A stretch of 64,000 nt of DNA from positions 620,001 to 684,000 of the forward strand of contig NZ_AXWS01000007.1 in assembly GCF_000482785.1 (NCBI RefSeq), read 5' to 3'. Position 1 is the first letter of the stretch, and every line of letters starts with the position of its first letter. This DNA is from Derxia gummosa DSM 723 (lineage in GTDB: Bacteria > Pseudomonadota > Gammaproteobacteria > Burkholderiales > Burkholderiaceae_E). The notes under the pieces were generated by a model that made no database searches, had not been told where the DNA came from, and worked only from the letters and a program-made list of their open reading frames with translations. Below, piece by piece: positions 53,943 to 63,362 of this stretch. The translations under genes and the position numbers were made by a program.

Positions 53943-56831
53943 TCAGTGCGCCGCTTCCCAGTTCGGACCCGCGCCGATCTCCGCCAGCAAAGGCACGCTG
54001 AGTGATGCGACGCCTGCCATCAACTCGGGTACACGCCGCCGCACCATCTCCAGTTCGCTGTCGGGCACCTCGAACACGAGTTCGTCATGCACCTGCATCA
54101 CCATGCGGGTCGCCCATCGCTCGGCGTCGATCGCCTTCTGTGTCGCAATCATCGCGAGCTTGATCAGGTCGGCTGCCGTGCCCTGCATCGGCGCATTGAT
54201 CGCGGCACGCTCGGCGCCCTGACGGCGCGGACCATTCGGCGAATTAATCTCCGGCAGCCAGAGCCGACGCCCGAATACCGTCTCGACATATCCGCGCGTC
54301 TTTGCCAGCCTCCGGGTTTCCTCCATGTAGCGCGCGACGCCCGGATAACGTGTGAAATAGCGATCGATGTAAAGCTTTGCAGCATCTCGCCCAATGCCGA
54401 GATTCGCCGCGAGACCGAATGCGCTCATTCCGTATATCAATCCGAAATTGATGACTTTCGCGTAACGCCGCTGTTCATTGCTCACCATTTCGGGGTCGAT
54501 TCCGAATATCTCAGCGGCAGTGGCGCGATGGACATCAATTCCTTCGGTAAATGCGCGTTTCAGATTCGCGTCATCGGCGATATGCGCCATGATGCGCAAT
54601 TCGATCTGCGAATAATCGGCACTCACGATCACATGGCCCGGCGCAGCAATGAAGGCCTCGCGCACGCGCCGGCCCTCGGGCGTGCGGATCGGAATGTTCT
54701 GGAGGTTGGGCTCGTTCGAGGCGAGCCGTCCCGTCACCGCCACGGCCTGCGCGTAGTTGGTATGCACTCTCCCCGTAGCGGGATTGACCATGCGCGGCAG
54801 CTTGTCGGTGTAGGTGCTCTTGAGCTTGGCCAGCCCGCGGTGTTCGAGGATGAGCTTGGGCAGCGGATAGTCCTCGGCGAGCTTTTGCAGCACTTCCTCG
54901 TCGGTGGACGGGGCGCCGCTCGGCGTCTTTTTCACGACCGGCAGACCGAGCTTGCCGAACAGTAATTCGCCGATCTGCTTGGGCGAACCGATGTTGAACG
55001 GCTGGCCCGCCGCGTCATAGCACTCTTGTTCCAGTTCGAGGATGCGCTGGCCAAGCGCATGGCTTTGCGCCGCGAGCGCCTCGCAATCCACCAGAACGCC
55101 ATGCCGCTCGATACGCGCGAGCACTTCGGCGACGGGCAACTCCATTTCCTCGTAAATCCGGCGCAAGCCGGCTTCGCCTTCGAATTGCGGCGCGAAATGG
55201 CGATGCAGCCTCAGTGTGATGTCGGCATCTTCGGCGGCATATTCGGTGGCGCGATCGATCGCCACCTGGTCGAAACAGATCTGGCTCGCGCCCTTGCCCG
55301 CGACCTGTTCGTAGGTGATGGTGGTTTCGTTCAGATGACGCAGCGCCATCGAATCCATGTCGTGGCTGCGATGGCTTTCGAGCACATAGCTTTCGAGCAG
55401 CGTGTCCTGCGCGACACCCGCCAGCGCGATGCCGTGGTTGAGCAGCACATGGCGGTCGTACTTGAGGTTCTGGCCCAGCTTGGGCTTGCTCGAATCCTCG
55501 AACCAGGGTTTGAGCAGGGCGAGCACGGCTTCTCGGTCGAGCTGGGCTGGCGCGTCGGCATAACGGTGGGCGAGCGGGATGTAGCAGGCGCGGCCCGGCT
55601 CGACGCTGAGCGACAGGCCGACGATCTCTGCGCGCATCGGGTCGAGCGAGGTGGTCTCGGTATCGACGCAGGTGAGCTCGGCGGCGTCGATGCGTGCGAT
55701 CCAGGCGGCGAGCGCCTCCTCGGTCAGCACGCATTCGTAGTCGCGCGTGATGGCTGGGGGGAACAGGTCGCCGGCCGTGGTCCGGGCATCCGGCGCACTG
55801 TCGTCGTCGGCGCCGACGGACGAGCCAGTCACGGGCTGCGCGCCGGGACTGCCGGTCGAGGTGCCCGGCGCGAACCCACCCGACTGCCCGACCAACGCGA
55901 ACTCGGCCGCTCCCGCTCCCGCTCCCGCTCCCGCCGCGCCACGTCCGCCGGCCGCCCGCCCTGGCCCTCCCATGTCGCGCAACCAGGTACGAAAGCCGTA
56001 GCGCTCGTACAACCCGCGCAGCGCCTCGGCGTCCGGTTCGGCCGGCAGGAGCGCCTCCAGCGCCACGCAATGCGCACTCAGGTCGCAATCGCACTTCACC
56101 GTCAGCAGCTCACGCGTGAGCGGGAACTGCGGCACGGCGCGACGCAGGTTCTCGCCGGTCACGCCCTTGAAGCCGTCGGCCGCAGCGATGATCGCGTCGA
56201 GCGAGCCGTGCTCGGTCAGCCATTTCACGGCCGTCTTGGGGCCGACCTTGTCCACGCCCGGCACGTTGTCCACCGTGTCGCCGATGAGCGCGAGGTAATC
56301 GACGATGCGCTCGGGCGGCACGCCGAAGCGCGCCACCACGCCCGCCGGGTCGAGCATTTCGGGCTTGCCGTCCTTGCTCATCGTGTTGACGAGGGTGACG
56401 TGCTGATTGACGAGCTGGGCGAGATCCTTGTCGCCGGTACTCACGATCACGTCGATGCCCTTGCCCGTGGCCTCGCGGCAGAGCGTACCGATCACGTCGT
56501 CGGCCTCGATGCCCTCGACCATGAGGATCGGCCAGCCCTCGGCGCGCACCGCCACGTGGATCGGCTCGACCTGCTTCGCGAGGTCTTCCGGCATCGACGC
56601 GCGGTTGGCCTTGTAATCGGCATAGAGGTCGTCGCGAAAGGTCTTGCCGCGCGCGTCGAACACGCAGGCGGCGTAATCGGCCGGAAAGTCGGCGCGCAGC
56701 CGGCGCAGCATGGCGAGGATGCCGTGCATCGCGCCGGTCGGCTCGCCCTGGGGGCTGCGCAGATCGGGCAGCGCGTGGAAGGCTCGGTAGAGATAGCTGG
56801 ACCCATCGACCAGCAGCAGACGCTTGTTCAT
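53943..56831 (-). CDS. polA: DNA polymerase I
   Basis: 962 residues. 5'-3' exonuclease domain (LLVDGSSYLYRAFHA, DVIVSTGDKDLAQL), 3'-5' exonuclease with intact metal ligands (CVDTETTSLDP), and polymerase A domain (VSADYSQIELRIMAH, MQVHDELVFEV). Between the first two lies an extended Gly/Ala/Ser-rich linker of about 80 residues, partly made by a hexanucleotide repeat. Repair and Okazaki-fragment processing. Start at MNKRLLLVDG; ribosome site weak. Confidence 0.97.
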   Translation of the reverse strand: MNKRLLLVDGSSYLYRAFHALPDLRSPQGEPTGAMHGILAMLRRLRADFPADYAACVFDARGKTFRDDLYADYKANRASMPEDLAKQVEPIHVAVRAEGWPILMVEGIEADDVIGTLCREATGKGIDVIVSTGDKDLAQLVNQHVTLVNTMSKDGKPEMLDPAGVVARFGVPPERIVDYLALIGDTVDNVPGVDKVGPKTAVKWLTEHGSLDAIIAAADGFKGVTGENLRRAVPQFPLTRELLTVKCDCDLSAHCVALEALLPAEPDAEALRGLYERYGFRTWLRDMGGPGRAAGGRGAAGAGAGAGAAEFALVGQSGGFAPGTSTGSPGAQPVTGSSVGADDDSAPDARTTAGDLFPPAITRDYECVLTEEALAAWIARIDAAELTCVDTETTSLDPMRAEIVGLSLSVEPGRACYIPLAHRYADAPAQLDREAVLALLKPWFEDSSKPKLGQNLKYDRHVLLNHGIALAGVAQDTLLESYVLESHRSHDMDSMALRHLNETTITYEQVAGKGASQICFDQVAIDRATEYAAEDADITLRLHRHFAPQFEGEAGLRRIYEEMELPVAEVLARIERHGVLVDCEALAAQSHALGQRILELEQECYDAAGQPFNIGSPKQIGELLFGKLGLPVVKKTPSGAPSTDEEVLQKLAEDYPLPKLILEHRGLAKLKSTYTDKLPRMVNPATGRVHTNYAQAVAVTGRLASNEPNLQNIPIRTPEGRRVREAFIAAPGHVIVSADYSQIELRIMAHIADDANLKRAFTEGIDVHRATAAEIFGIDPEMVSNEQRRYAKVINFGLIYGMSAFGLAANLGIGRDAAKLYIDRYFTRYPGVARYMEETRRLAKTRGYVETVFGRRLWLPEINSPNGPRRQGAERAAINAPMQGTAADLIKLAMIATQKAIDAERWATRMVMQVHDELVFEVPDSELEMVRRRVPELMAGVASLSVPLLAEIGAGPNWEAAH
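55909..55932. repeat. Hexanucleotide microsatellite in polA
   Basis: Four perfect copies of GCTCCC encode a Gly-Ala repeat in the interdomain linker. In-frame copy changes would be tolerated. Confidence 0.85.
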
Positions 56832-56905
56832 CGTTGGAGACAGCTCCGGAAATTGGCCCGGCATTATGTCGGGTCGCCCAAGGGGGCGCTGATAGAATCC
56901 GGCCG

Positions 56906-57415
56906 ATGAAAACCCGCTCGCTTTCGCCCGTCTCGCCGCGCTTTGCGGCCGTTTTCGACGACGTTGACGGCACCGCCGCCTCCGACCGGGGCAGCATCGC
57001 GAGCGCTTTCCACCGCCTCGGCGGCACGCCGGCCCGTGCCGGCAGCCGGTTTGCCGCGCTGGCGGCAGGCATCGGGCAAGGTGCCGCTCCGGCCCTCGCC
57101 GGCCTGCTGCTCGCCGCATTGGCCCTTCCGGCGCTTGCCGCCGACCCCGCCGAACCGCCGCTCAAGCTCGAACCCGTCCCCGACGGCGCCCCGACGCTCG
57201 AAGGCGGCAAGCCCCCCGACATCACCGTCCGCCGCGACGGCAGCGCCGAGTTCAAGGAATACCGCGTGAACGGCCGGCTCTACGCCGTCAAGGTCACGCC
57301 CAACGTCGGCAAGCCCTACTGGCTCATCGACCGCTCCGGCGGCGGACAACTCCAGCGTTTCGACGGCCCCTCGCCCAACCTGACGGTACCGAGCTGGCTG
57401 ATCCTCGAGTGGTGA
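56906..57415 (+). CDS. DUF2782 family periplasmic protein
   Basis: 169 residues. An unusually long N-terminus precedes an export segment (LAGLLLAALALPALAA). The conserved DUF2782 domain is PDITVRRDGSAEFKEYRVNG, then YAVKVTPNVGKPYWLIDRSG. Ten bases before thrB, a common arrangement in this order. Function unknown. Confidence 0.88.
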   Translation: MKTRSLSPVSPRFAAVFDDVDGTAASDRGSIASAFHRLGGTPARAGSRFAALAAGIGQGAAPALAGLLLAALALPALAADPAEPPLKLEPVPDGAPTLEGGKPPDITVRRDGSAEFKEYRVNGRLYAVKVTPNVGKPYWLIDRSGGGQLQRFDGPSPNLTVPSWLILEW

Positions 57416-57425
57416 GGACCACCCC

Positions 57426-58421
57426 ATGGCTGTATTCACGCCGGTAAGTCCGGCAGAAGCGGCGGACTGGCTGCGCCAGTACGACCTCGGCGAACTCGTG
57501 TCGATCGAAGGCATCGGCTCCGGCATCGAGAACTCCAACTTCTTCTTCAACACGACCTCGGCCGACAACGGCGGGCGCTTCGTGCTGACCATCTTCGAGA
57601 ACCTGGAGCCGGCCCAGCTGCCCTTCTATCTCGAATTCATGGCGGCGCTGGCGGCGCGCGGCGTCGCGGTGCCGAGGCCGATTCCCGACCGCACCGGTGC
57701 GATCCTGCAAAGCATCAAGGGCAAGCCCTGCTGCCTCGCGACGCGGCTGAAGGGCGAGTTCGAACTCGATCCGCAGCCCGAGCACTGCCGCCAACTCGGC
57801 CGCACGATCGCGCAGATGCACGCCGGCGGCCTCGCCTACCAAGAGGCCCGGCCGCAGCTCATGCAGCCCAACCTGCGCGGCCTCGACTGGCAGCAGGCGA
57901 TGCTCCCCAAGGTGGCCGAATGGCTGCCCGCCGACCTGGCCGACCTGCTGCGCGACGAACTCGCGGTGCAGGCCGGGCATCAGTCGGGCGCGCAGTACGC
58001 AAGCCTGCCGCGCGGCCCGGTGCATGCCGACATCTTCCGCAACAACGTGCTGTTCGATGGCACGCGCGCGGCGCCCCATCTGGGCGGCGTGTTCGACTTC
58101 TACTTCGCGGGCGTGGACAGCTTCATCTTCGACCTCGCCGTTGCCGTCAACGACTGGGCGATCGACCTCGACAGCGGTGCGATCGACGCGGCGCGCGCCG
58201 ATGCGCTCATCGCCGCCTACGCAGCCGAGCGCCCTTTCACCGACGCCGAGCGCGCCGCCTGGCCGCTCGCCCTGCGCGCCGGCGCGCTGCGCTTCTGGGT
58301 CAGCCGGCTGTACGACTTCTACCGCCCGCGTGAAGCCGAAACCCTCACGCCGCACGATCCGACGCATTTCGAACGCATCCTGCGTCTGCGCCGCGCCGGT
58401 CCCGGCTGCGCCCTGCCCTGA
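57426..58421 (+). CDS. thrB: Homoserine kinase (ThrB type II, choline-kinase fold)
   Basis: 331 residues: IEGIGSGIENSNFFFNT, HADIFRNNVLFDG (catalytic loop), GVFDFYFAG (metal Asp). Phosphorylates homoserine for threonine synthesis. Confidence 0.96.
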   Translation: MAVFTPVSPAEAADWLRQYDLGELVSIEGIGSGIENSNFFFNTTSADNGGRFVLTIFENLEPAQLPFYLEFMAALAARGVAVPRPIPDRTGAILQSIKGKPCCLATRLKGEFELDPQPEHCRQLGRTIAQMHAGGLAYQEARPQLMQPNLRGLDWQQAMLPKVAEWLPADLADLLRDELAVQAGHQSGAQYASLPRGPVHADIFRNNVLFDGTRAAPHLGGVFDFYFAGVDSFIFDLAVAVNDWAIDLDSGAIDAARADALIAAYAAERPFTDAERAAWPLALRAGALRFWVSRLYDFYRPREAETLTPHDPTHFERILRLRRAGPGCALP

Positions 58422-58435
58422 ACCCATCTCACGCC

Positions 58436-59236
58436 ATGTCGTCGCCCGTCTCCATGCAGGCCTACCGTTTGCCCGCCGCCGCCGGCTGGGGCTGGATCCG
58501 CGACGGCTTCGCGCTGTTCCGGCGCCAGCCCATCTCGCTGATGACGCTGTTCCTGTTCTACCTGTTCACGCTGTTTCTCGTGGTGCTCATCCCGATCCTC
58601 GGGCCGCTGGTGCAGGTGGCGCTCATGCCCGGCCTGTCGGTCGGCTTCCTGAGCGCAGCCAGGGCGGCGAGCGAGGGGCGAGGCGTGAACGTGCGCGAGC
58701 TGGTGGTGGGCTTCCGGGCCAACCACGGCAAGGCGGCCAAGCCGCTGCTGCAACTGGGCGGCTTCTACTTCCTGGCGATCTGCCTCGTCTTCCTGCTCAC
58801 CGCGCTGCTCGACGACGGCACGCTGTCGCACATGTTCATCGAGGGCCGCGAGCCGAGTGAAGCCGAGATGGAATCGTCGCGCATGACCTTCGCGATGATC
58901 GCGGCCATCGTCGGCTACCTCGCCGTCACGCTCAGCTTCTGGTTCGCGCCGGCGCTCGTGGCCTGGCATGACGTGCCGCCGCTGAAGGCGCTGTTCTTCA
59001 GCACGGTGGCGGGCTGGCGCAATCTCGGCGCCTTCGCGAGCTTCTTCGCCGGCGCCTTCGCGGTGATGGTGCTGAGCCAGCTCGTGCTGCTCGCGCCGCT
59101 GTCGCTGCTCGGCGCGCCGCAATCGCTCCAGGCCTTCCTGGTGATGCCGCTGTCGGTCGTGCTGTTCTCGACCATGCATTGCGCGATCTATCTCTCCTAC
59201 CGCCAGACCTTCGGCCTCGACCGCGGCGCTGCCTGA
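58436..59236 (+). CDS. BPSS1780 family membrane protein
   Basis: 266 residues, about six membrane helices, N-terminal GWGWIRDGFALFRRQP signature. Conserved in Burkholderiales next to thrB; function unknown. Confidence 0.88.
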   Translation: MSSPVSMQAYRLPAAAGWGWIRDGFALFRRQPISLMTLFLFYLFTLFLVVLIPILGPLVQVALMPGLSVGFLSAARAASEGRGVNVRELVVGFRANHGKAAKPLLQLGGFYFLAICLVFLLTALLDDGTLSHMFIEGREPSEAEMESSRMTFAMIAAIVGYLAVTLSFWFAPALVAWHDVPPLKALFFSTVAGWRNLGAFASFFAGAFAVMVLSQLVLLAPLSLLGAPQSLQAFLVMPLSVVLFSTMHCAIYLSYRQTFGLDRGAA

Positions 59237-59242
59237 GCGCGG

Positions 59243-60133
59243 ATGCAGACCGCGCTGCTGCTGCTGCCGGACTTCGCGCTGATCGCGCTCGGCGTGCTGC
59301 TGGCCCGGCGTGGCGGCTTCGCGCCGCAGTTCTGGGTCGGTGTCGAGCGGCTGGTCTATTTCATCCTCTTTCCGGCGCTGCTCGTGCACTCGATCGCGCG
59401 AACGAGCTTCCACGCCGGCACGGCACTGGGGCTGGTGCAGTGCTCGCTCGGCATCACGCTGGCGGGCGCGCTGCTCGGCTCCCTGGCGCTGGCCTTCAAG
59501 CCCGATGCGCGACGCTTCGCATCGGGGCTGCAATGCGCGTTCCGCTTCAACAGCTATGTGGCGCTCGCCCTCGCGAGCCGGCTCGGCGGCGAGCCGGGCA
59601 CGGCGACGATGGCGGTCATCATCGGCGTCGCGGTGCCGCTGGCCAATGCGATGGCGGTGCTCGCGCTCGCGCGCCACAGCGGCGCCGGCCTGTGGCGCGA
59701 ACTCGCGCGCAATCCGCTGCTGGTGGCGACGCTGGGCGGGCTGGCGTTCAACCTCGCGGGCGGCACGCTGGCCGAGCCGGTCGCGGCGCTGCTCAGCCGG
59801 CTCGGCCAGGCGTCGATCGCGCTCGGGCTGATCGCCGTGGGCGCGGGGCTGCAACTGCGCCAACTCGGGGTGTCGCGCTGGCTCGTGGGCTGGTTCACCT
59901 TCGTCAAGCTCGGGCTGCTGCCGCTGGTGGCCTTCGGTCTCGCGCAAGCGCTTGCATTGCCGCCCGCCGAGGCCCGCGTCGTGCTGCTGTTCGGCTGCCT
60001 GCCCACCGCCTCGTCGGCCTATGTGCTGGCCCAGCGCATGGGCGGCGACGGACCGCTCGTCGCCGGGCTCATCTCGCTCAGCACGCTTCTGTCGATGCTG
60101 GGCATCCCGCTTTGGCTCGGGCTTCTGGGCTGA
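59243..60133 (+). CDS. AEC family transporter
   Basis: 296 residues, about ten membrane helices in two inverted halves (auxin-efflux-carrier fold): FNSYVALALASRLGG in the first and GCLPTASSAYVLAQRMGGD in the second. Probable efflux of organic acids or similar metabolites. Six bases after the BPSS1780 gene. Confidence 0.92.
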   Translation: MQTALLLLPDFALIALGVLLARRGGFAPQFWVGVERLVYFILFPALLVHSIARTSFHAGTALGLVQCSLGITLAGALLGSLALAFKPDARRFASGLQCAFRFNSYVALALASRLGGEPGTATMAVIIGVAVPLANAMAVLALARHSGAGLWRELARNPLLVATLGGLAFNLAGGTLAEPVAALLSRLGQASIALGLIAVGAGLQLRQLGVSRWLVGWFTFVKLGLLPLVAFGLAQALALPPAEARVVLLFGCLPTASSAYVLAQRMGGDGPLVAGLISLSTLLSMLGIPLWLGLLG

Positions 60134-62771
60134 GGCACACTCGATCGGCTCCGCGCCCGCCATGCCGGCGGCGCGCCTTCTTCCGCCCATGCCGCTCTCG
60201 CTTTCCCTCGCTCTTCTCGGCACCGGCCTTGCCGTGCCGGTACTGGCCGGCATCGCCACCCATCAATGGCTGAGCCGGCGCCGGCTCGCGCGCGAGCTGG
60301 CCGTGCTGCGCGAGCAGCTCGCGCGCAACAGGCTCGAACTCGATCGCGCGCGCACGCTGGCGCGCCAGGAATCGGACCTGCTCGACGGCATCGTGGCCGA
60401 GCTGCGTCCGGCCGGCACCGCGCTCGCGCGCGTGGCCGACGCACTGGCCCAGGAGAACACGGGCGCGCAGCGCCAGCGCCTGCTCGACACCCTGCGTCGC
60501 TCGGCGCGCGGCATCGACGGCACGCTCACCACGCTGGCCGACCGCGCCCTGCTGCAGGCCGGTCAGCTGCGGCTCGCGAGTGGCCCGGTCGATCTGCCGG
60601 TACTGCTGCATGAACTGGTGAACGCGCGGCGCGGTGCGGCCGGCGCGGGCGGTATCGCGCCACGACTGGTGGTAGCCGCGTTCAGCAACCAGTGCGTGCT
60701 GGCCGACCGCGAACGCCTGGCCCAGCTGATCAGTCTGCTGATCGACGCGGCCCTGGCACAGGCCGATGCGCGCGGCGTGACGGTCACGCTCACCGAGACG
60801 GTGCTGGCGCCGCGTCGCATCGCCGTGCGGCTCGACCTGCTGAGCCATGCGCTGGTGCGGCCCGAGCAGGCCGAGTCGCTGCTGCTGCTGCCGACGCTCG
60901 ATCCGGTGCCGAGTGCCCTGGGCAGCCAGGGCCTCGCGCTCGCCAATGCGCGCCAGCTCGCGCGGCTGATGGGCGGCCGGCTCGGCGTCACGCTCGGCGC
61001 GCAATCGCTGCAGCTGGGGCTCGAACTCGAAGCGCCGGTGGCCGACATCGCCGAGGTGGCCACCGTGCCCCAGCCGCGCGACGACGATTCCGCGCCCGTG
61101 CCGCCGCGCGTGGCCGGCATGCGCCGCGTGCTGCTGGTGGAAGACAACCGCATCACCCAGTTCGTGACCGTCGATTCGCTCGCGCGCATGGGCTTCGAGG
61201 TGGCGACCGCCGGCGACGGCGCCGAGGCGCTGGAGCTGCTCGGGCGGCTCGATGTCGATCTGGTGCTGACCGATTGCGACATGCCCGGCATCGACGGCCC
61301 CGAACTCGCGCGCCGGCTGCGCGCCGATCCGCGCCACGCCCGCCTGCCCATCATCGCGGTGACGGTGGACGACTCCGAGCGCATGCGCGCCGACTGTCGC
61401 GCCGCCGGCATGGACGGCTTCCTGGCCAAGCCGATCGAGCCGCACAAGTTGCAGCAGCTGTTCGATTCGATCGGCGGACGCTGAGGCGGGCGGCGGGAGC
61501 GGCCCGCCCCAACCCGCCAGCGCCCAGTCGATGTGCTCGGCCAGCAGCGGCGACGCCCCGGACCGGGCCGCCGTGAGCGCCGCCGCCAGCGCCGCGCGCT
61601 CGGGCGCGGAGGTGACCGGATCGCGCAACGCATTGCCCATCGCCACCGCGAGATTGCGCCGCCAGCGCTCATGCCCGACGCGGCGGATCGCGCTGCCTTC
61701 GGTGCGACGCAGGAATCCGGCTTCGTCCCAGCCCCACAGATCGAGCAGCTCCGCATGGTCGAGCGGCGCGCGCGCGTCGAAGTCGGGCAGGCTCGCCCGA
61801 TGCGCGAACTTGTTCCACGGGCAGGCGAGCTGGCAGTCGTCGCAGCCGTAGATGCGGTTGCCGATCGCGCGGCGGAATTCGACCGGGATCGGTCCGTCGT
61901 GCTCGATGGTCAGGTAGCTGATGCAGCGGCGCGCATCCAGTTCGTAGGGCGCGACGATCGCGCCCGTCGGGCAGGCGTCGATGCAGGCGGCGCAGCGTCC
62001 GCAATGCGGCTCGACCGGCGCATCGACCGGCAGCGGCAGGCTCGTCAGCAGCTCGCCCAGAAAGAACATCGAGCCGCCGTCGCGGTCGAGCAGCAGGGTG
62101 TGCTTGCCGCGCCAGCCCAGCCCGCCCAGCCGCGCGAATTCCACCTCCATCACCGGCGCCGAATCGGTGCAGGCGCGGCTGAAATGCCGGCCCAGCCCGG
62201 CCTCGGCCGCAAGCGCGTCGATGCGCTCGGCCAGCTTCTGCAAGCGATTGCGGATGACCTTGTGATAGTCCCGCCCGCGCGCATAGATCGACACCACCGC
62301 CGTGCCCGGCGCGCGCTGCGCGGCCCGTTCGCGCTCGCGCCAGCCGGCGGGCGCGGCGGCCGGCAGATAGTCCATGCGCACGCCGATGACCCGCGCCACC
62401 TCCGGCAGCAGGCCGCGCGGGTCGGCCCGGAGCGCCGCATGCCGATCCATATAATCCATGCCCCCGTGGCGCCCGGCCGCGAGCCAGCGCGCGAGGCCGT
62501 CCACCGCCGCTGCCGGCACCTCGGCCGGCGCGATGCGGCAGCCGGCAAAGCCGAGCGCGGCCGCCTCGGCGCGGATGCGGGCGACGAGCGCGGCAAGGTT
62601 TTCGGCCCGATCGGCGCCCGCCAGTGCGAGCGGCGACGCGGCGGGCGGGCCGGCCTGCCGCCCGGCGGACGCATCGACCGTCGGGCAGTCCGCCGCTCCG
62701 GCCGCGCGTGCCGCCGCGTTTTGCTTTCCGGCAACAGCCGCGCCGCCGCCGGTCGAAGGGTTCACAGTCAT
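60078..62771 (-). CDS. queG: Epoxyqueuosine reductase QueG, with an anomalous open 3' extension
   Basis: Residues about 1-425 are QueG: cobalamin-binding N-domain (ACTDSAPVMEVEFARLGGLGW), 4Fe-4S motifs CGRCAACIDACPTGAI and CDDCQLACPWN, and the usual ending near LLAEHIDWALAGW (about 61515). It reduces epoxyqueuosine to queuosine in tRNA. No stop follows in this frame until 60078, so the frame crosses the whole antisense of the convergent kinase-receiver gene, giving 897 codons. The extra 475 residues look like antisense translation and resemble nothing. The N-terminus also has about 50 low-complexity residues. Other minus frames are open here too. Confidence 0.85.
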   Translation of the reverse strand: MTVNPSTGGGAAVAGKQNAAARAAGAADCPTVDASAGRQAGPPAASPLALAGADRAENLAALVARIRAEAAALGFAGCRIAPAEVPAAAVDGLARWLAAGRHGGMDYMDRHAALRADPRGLLPEVARVIGVRMDYLPAAAPAGWRERERAAQRAPGTAVVSIYARGRDYHKVIRNRLQKLAERIDALAAEAGLGRHFSRACTDSAPVMEVEFARLGGLGWRGKHTLLLDRDGGSMFFLGELLTSLPLPVDAPVEPHCGRCAACIDACPTGAIVAPYELDARRCISYLTIEHDGPIPVEFRRAIGNRIYGCDDCQLACPWNKFAHRASLPDFDARAPLDHAELLDLWGWDEAGFLRRTEGSAIRRVGHERWRRNLAVAMGNALRDPVTSAPERAALAAALTAARSGASPLLAEHIDWALAGWGGPLPPPASASADRIEQLLQLVRLDRLGQEAVHAGGATVGAHALGVVHRHRDDGQAGVARIGAQPAREFGAVDAGHVAIGQHQIDIEPPEQLQRLGAVAGGRHLEAHARERIDGHELGDAVVFHQQHAAHAGHARRHGRGIVVARLGHGGHLGDVGHRRFEFEPQLQRLRAERDAEPAAHQPRELARIGEREALAAQGTRHRIERRQQQQRLGLLGPHQRMAQQVEPHGDATRRQHRLGERDRHAARIGLCQGRVDQQTDQLGQAFAVGQHALVAERGYHQSWRDTARAGRTAPRVHQFMQQYRQIDRATREPQLTGLQQGAVGQRGERAVDAARRATQGVEQALALRARVLLGQCVGHARERGAGRTQLGHDAVEQVRFLARQRARAIEFEPVARELLAQHGQLAREPAPAQPLMGGDAGQYRHGKAGAEKSEGKRERHGRKKARRRHGGRGADRVCLSPEARAKAGCPASTEAC
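60189..61484 (+). CDS. Pseudo-histidine-kinase/receiver hybrid
   Basis: 431 residues: membrane anchor (LALLGTGLAVPVLAGIA), coiled coil, a HisKA-like helix pair without the phospho-acceptor His (DLLDGIVAELRPAGTALARV) and an ATPase-like domain with the N-box Asn replaced (LISLLIDAALAQA), though LANARQLARLMGG is kept. The C-terminal receiver is intact: VLLVEDNRITQF, Asp in VLTDCDMPGIDG, Thr in AVTVDD, Lys in LAKPIEP. Probably phosphorylated by another kinase. It overlaps the open antisense extension of queG. An ATG at 60162 is an alternative start. Confidence 0.85.
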   Translation: MPLSLSLALLGTGLAVPVLAGIATHQWLSRRRLARELAVLREQLARNRLELDRARTLARQESDLLDGIVAELRPAGTALARVADALAQENTGAQRQRLLDTLRRSARGIDGTLTTLADRALLQAGQLRLASGPVDLPVLLHELVNARRGAAGAGGIAPRLVVAAFSNQCVLADRERLAQLISLLIDAALAQADARGVTVTLTETVLAPRRIAVRLDLLSHALVRPEQAESLLLLPTLDPVPSALGSQGLALANARQLARLMGGRLGVTLGAQSLQLGLELEAPVADIAEVATVPQPRDDDSAPVPPRVAGMRRVLLVEDNRITQFVTVDSLARMGFEVATAGDGAEALELLGRLDVDLVLTDCDMPGIDGPELARRLRADPRHARLPIIAVTVDDSERMRADCRAAGMDGFLAKPIEPHKLQQLFDSIGGR

Positions 62772-62846
62772 TCCAGGCTTGGCCGCAGCGGCGTCACCCG
62801 CCCGCGGCACATCACTTCCATCAATTGCACGGATCGAGGTCCGAGT

Positions 62847-63362
62847 ATGAATGCCCCCCTCGCGACGCTCGCCATCGAGCTGCCCGACGCCGCCGCGACC
62901 GACGCGCTCGGCGCCCGCTTCGCCGCCGTGCTGCGCGCGCCGCTGCACCTGCAACTGCACGGCGATCTCGGCGCCGGCAAGACGAGCTTCATCCGCGCCA
63001 CGCTGCGCGCGCTCGGCCACACCGGCCCCGTGCGCAGCCCCACCTACGCGATCGTCGAGGGTTACAGCCTTGCTCCCGCCTTGCGCGCGAGCGAGAACGA
63101 TTCGAGAATTGCCTTCTACCACTTTGATTTTTATCGGTTTAACCGCGATGAGGACTGGCTCGATGCTGGCTTGCGCGATCACTTCGCCGACAACGCCGTC
63201 TGCGCCGTCGAATGGCCCGAGCAGGCCGGCGAGCTGCTGCCGCCGCCCGATCTCGCCCTGCATCTCGATTACGCCGGTGACGGCCGCCATGCGCGGCTCG
63301 ATGCTTTCAGCGAACGGGGGCGCGAATGTCTGAACGCGCTGGCAAGTCCGGCGGCCGCATGA
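62847..63362 (+). CDS. tsaE: tRNA threonylcarbamoyladenosine biosynthesis ATPase TsaE
   Basis: 171 residues. Walker A HGDLGAGKTSFIRATL, SPTYAIVEGY, FYHFDFYR, and VEWPEQAGELLP. Needed with TsaB/D for t6A on tRNA. Its stop overlaps the amidase start (ATGA), a classic pairing. Divergent to queG. Confidence 0.97.
   Translation: MNAPLATLAIELPDAAATDALGARFAAVLRAPLHLQLHGDLGAGKTSFIRATLRALGHTGPVRSPTYAIVEGYSLAPALRASENDSRIAFYHFDFYRFNRDEDWLDAGLRDHFADNAVCAVEWPEQAGELLPPPDLALHLDYAGDGRHARLDAFSERGRECLNALASPAAA

Noticed and set aside
61533-62846. Long upstream extension of tsaE
   Set aside because: Antisense of queG; TsaE homologues begin at the ATG at 62847, which follows a GAGGT ribosome site.
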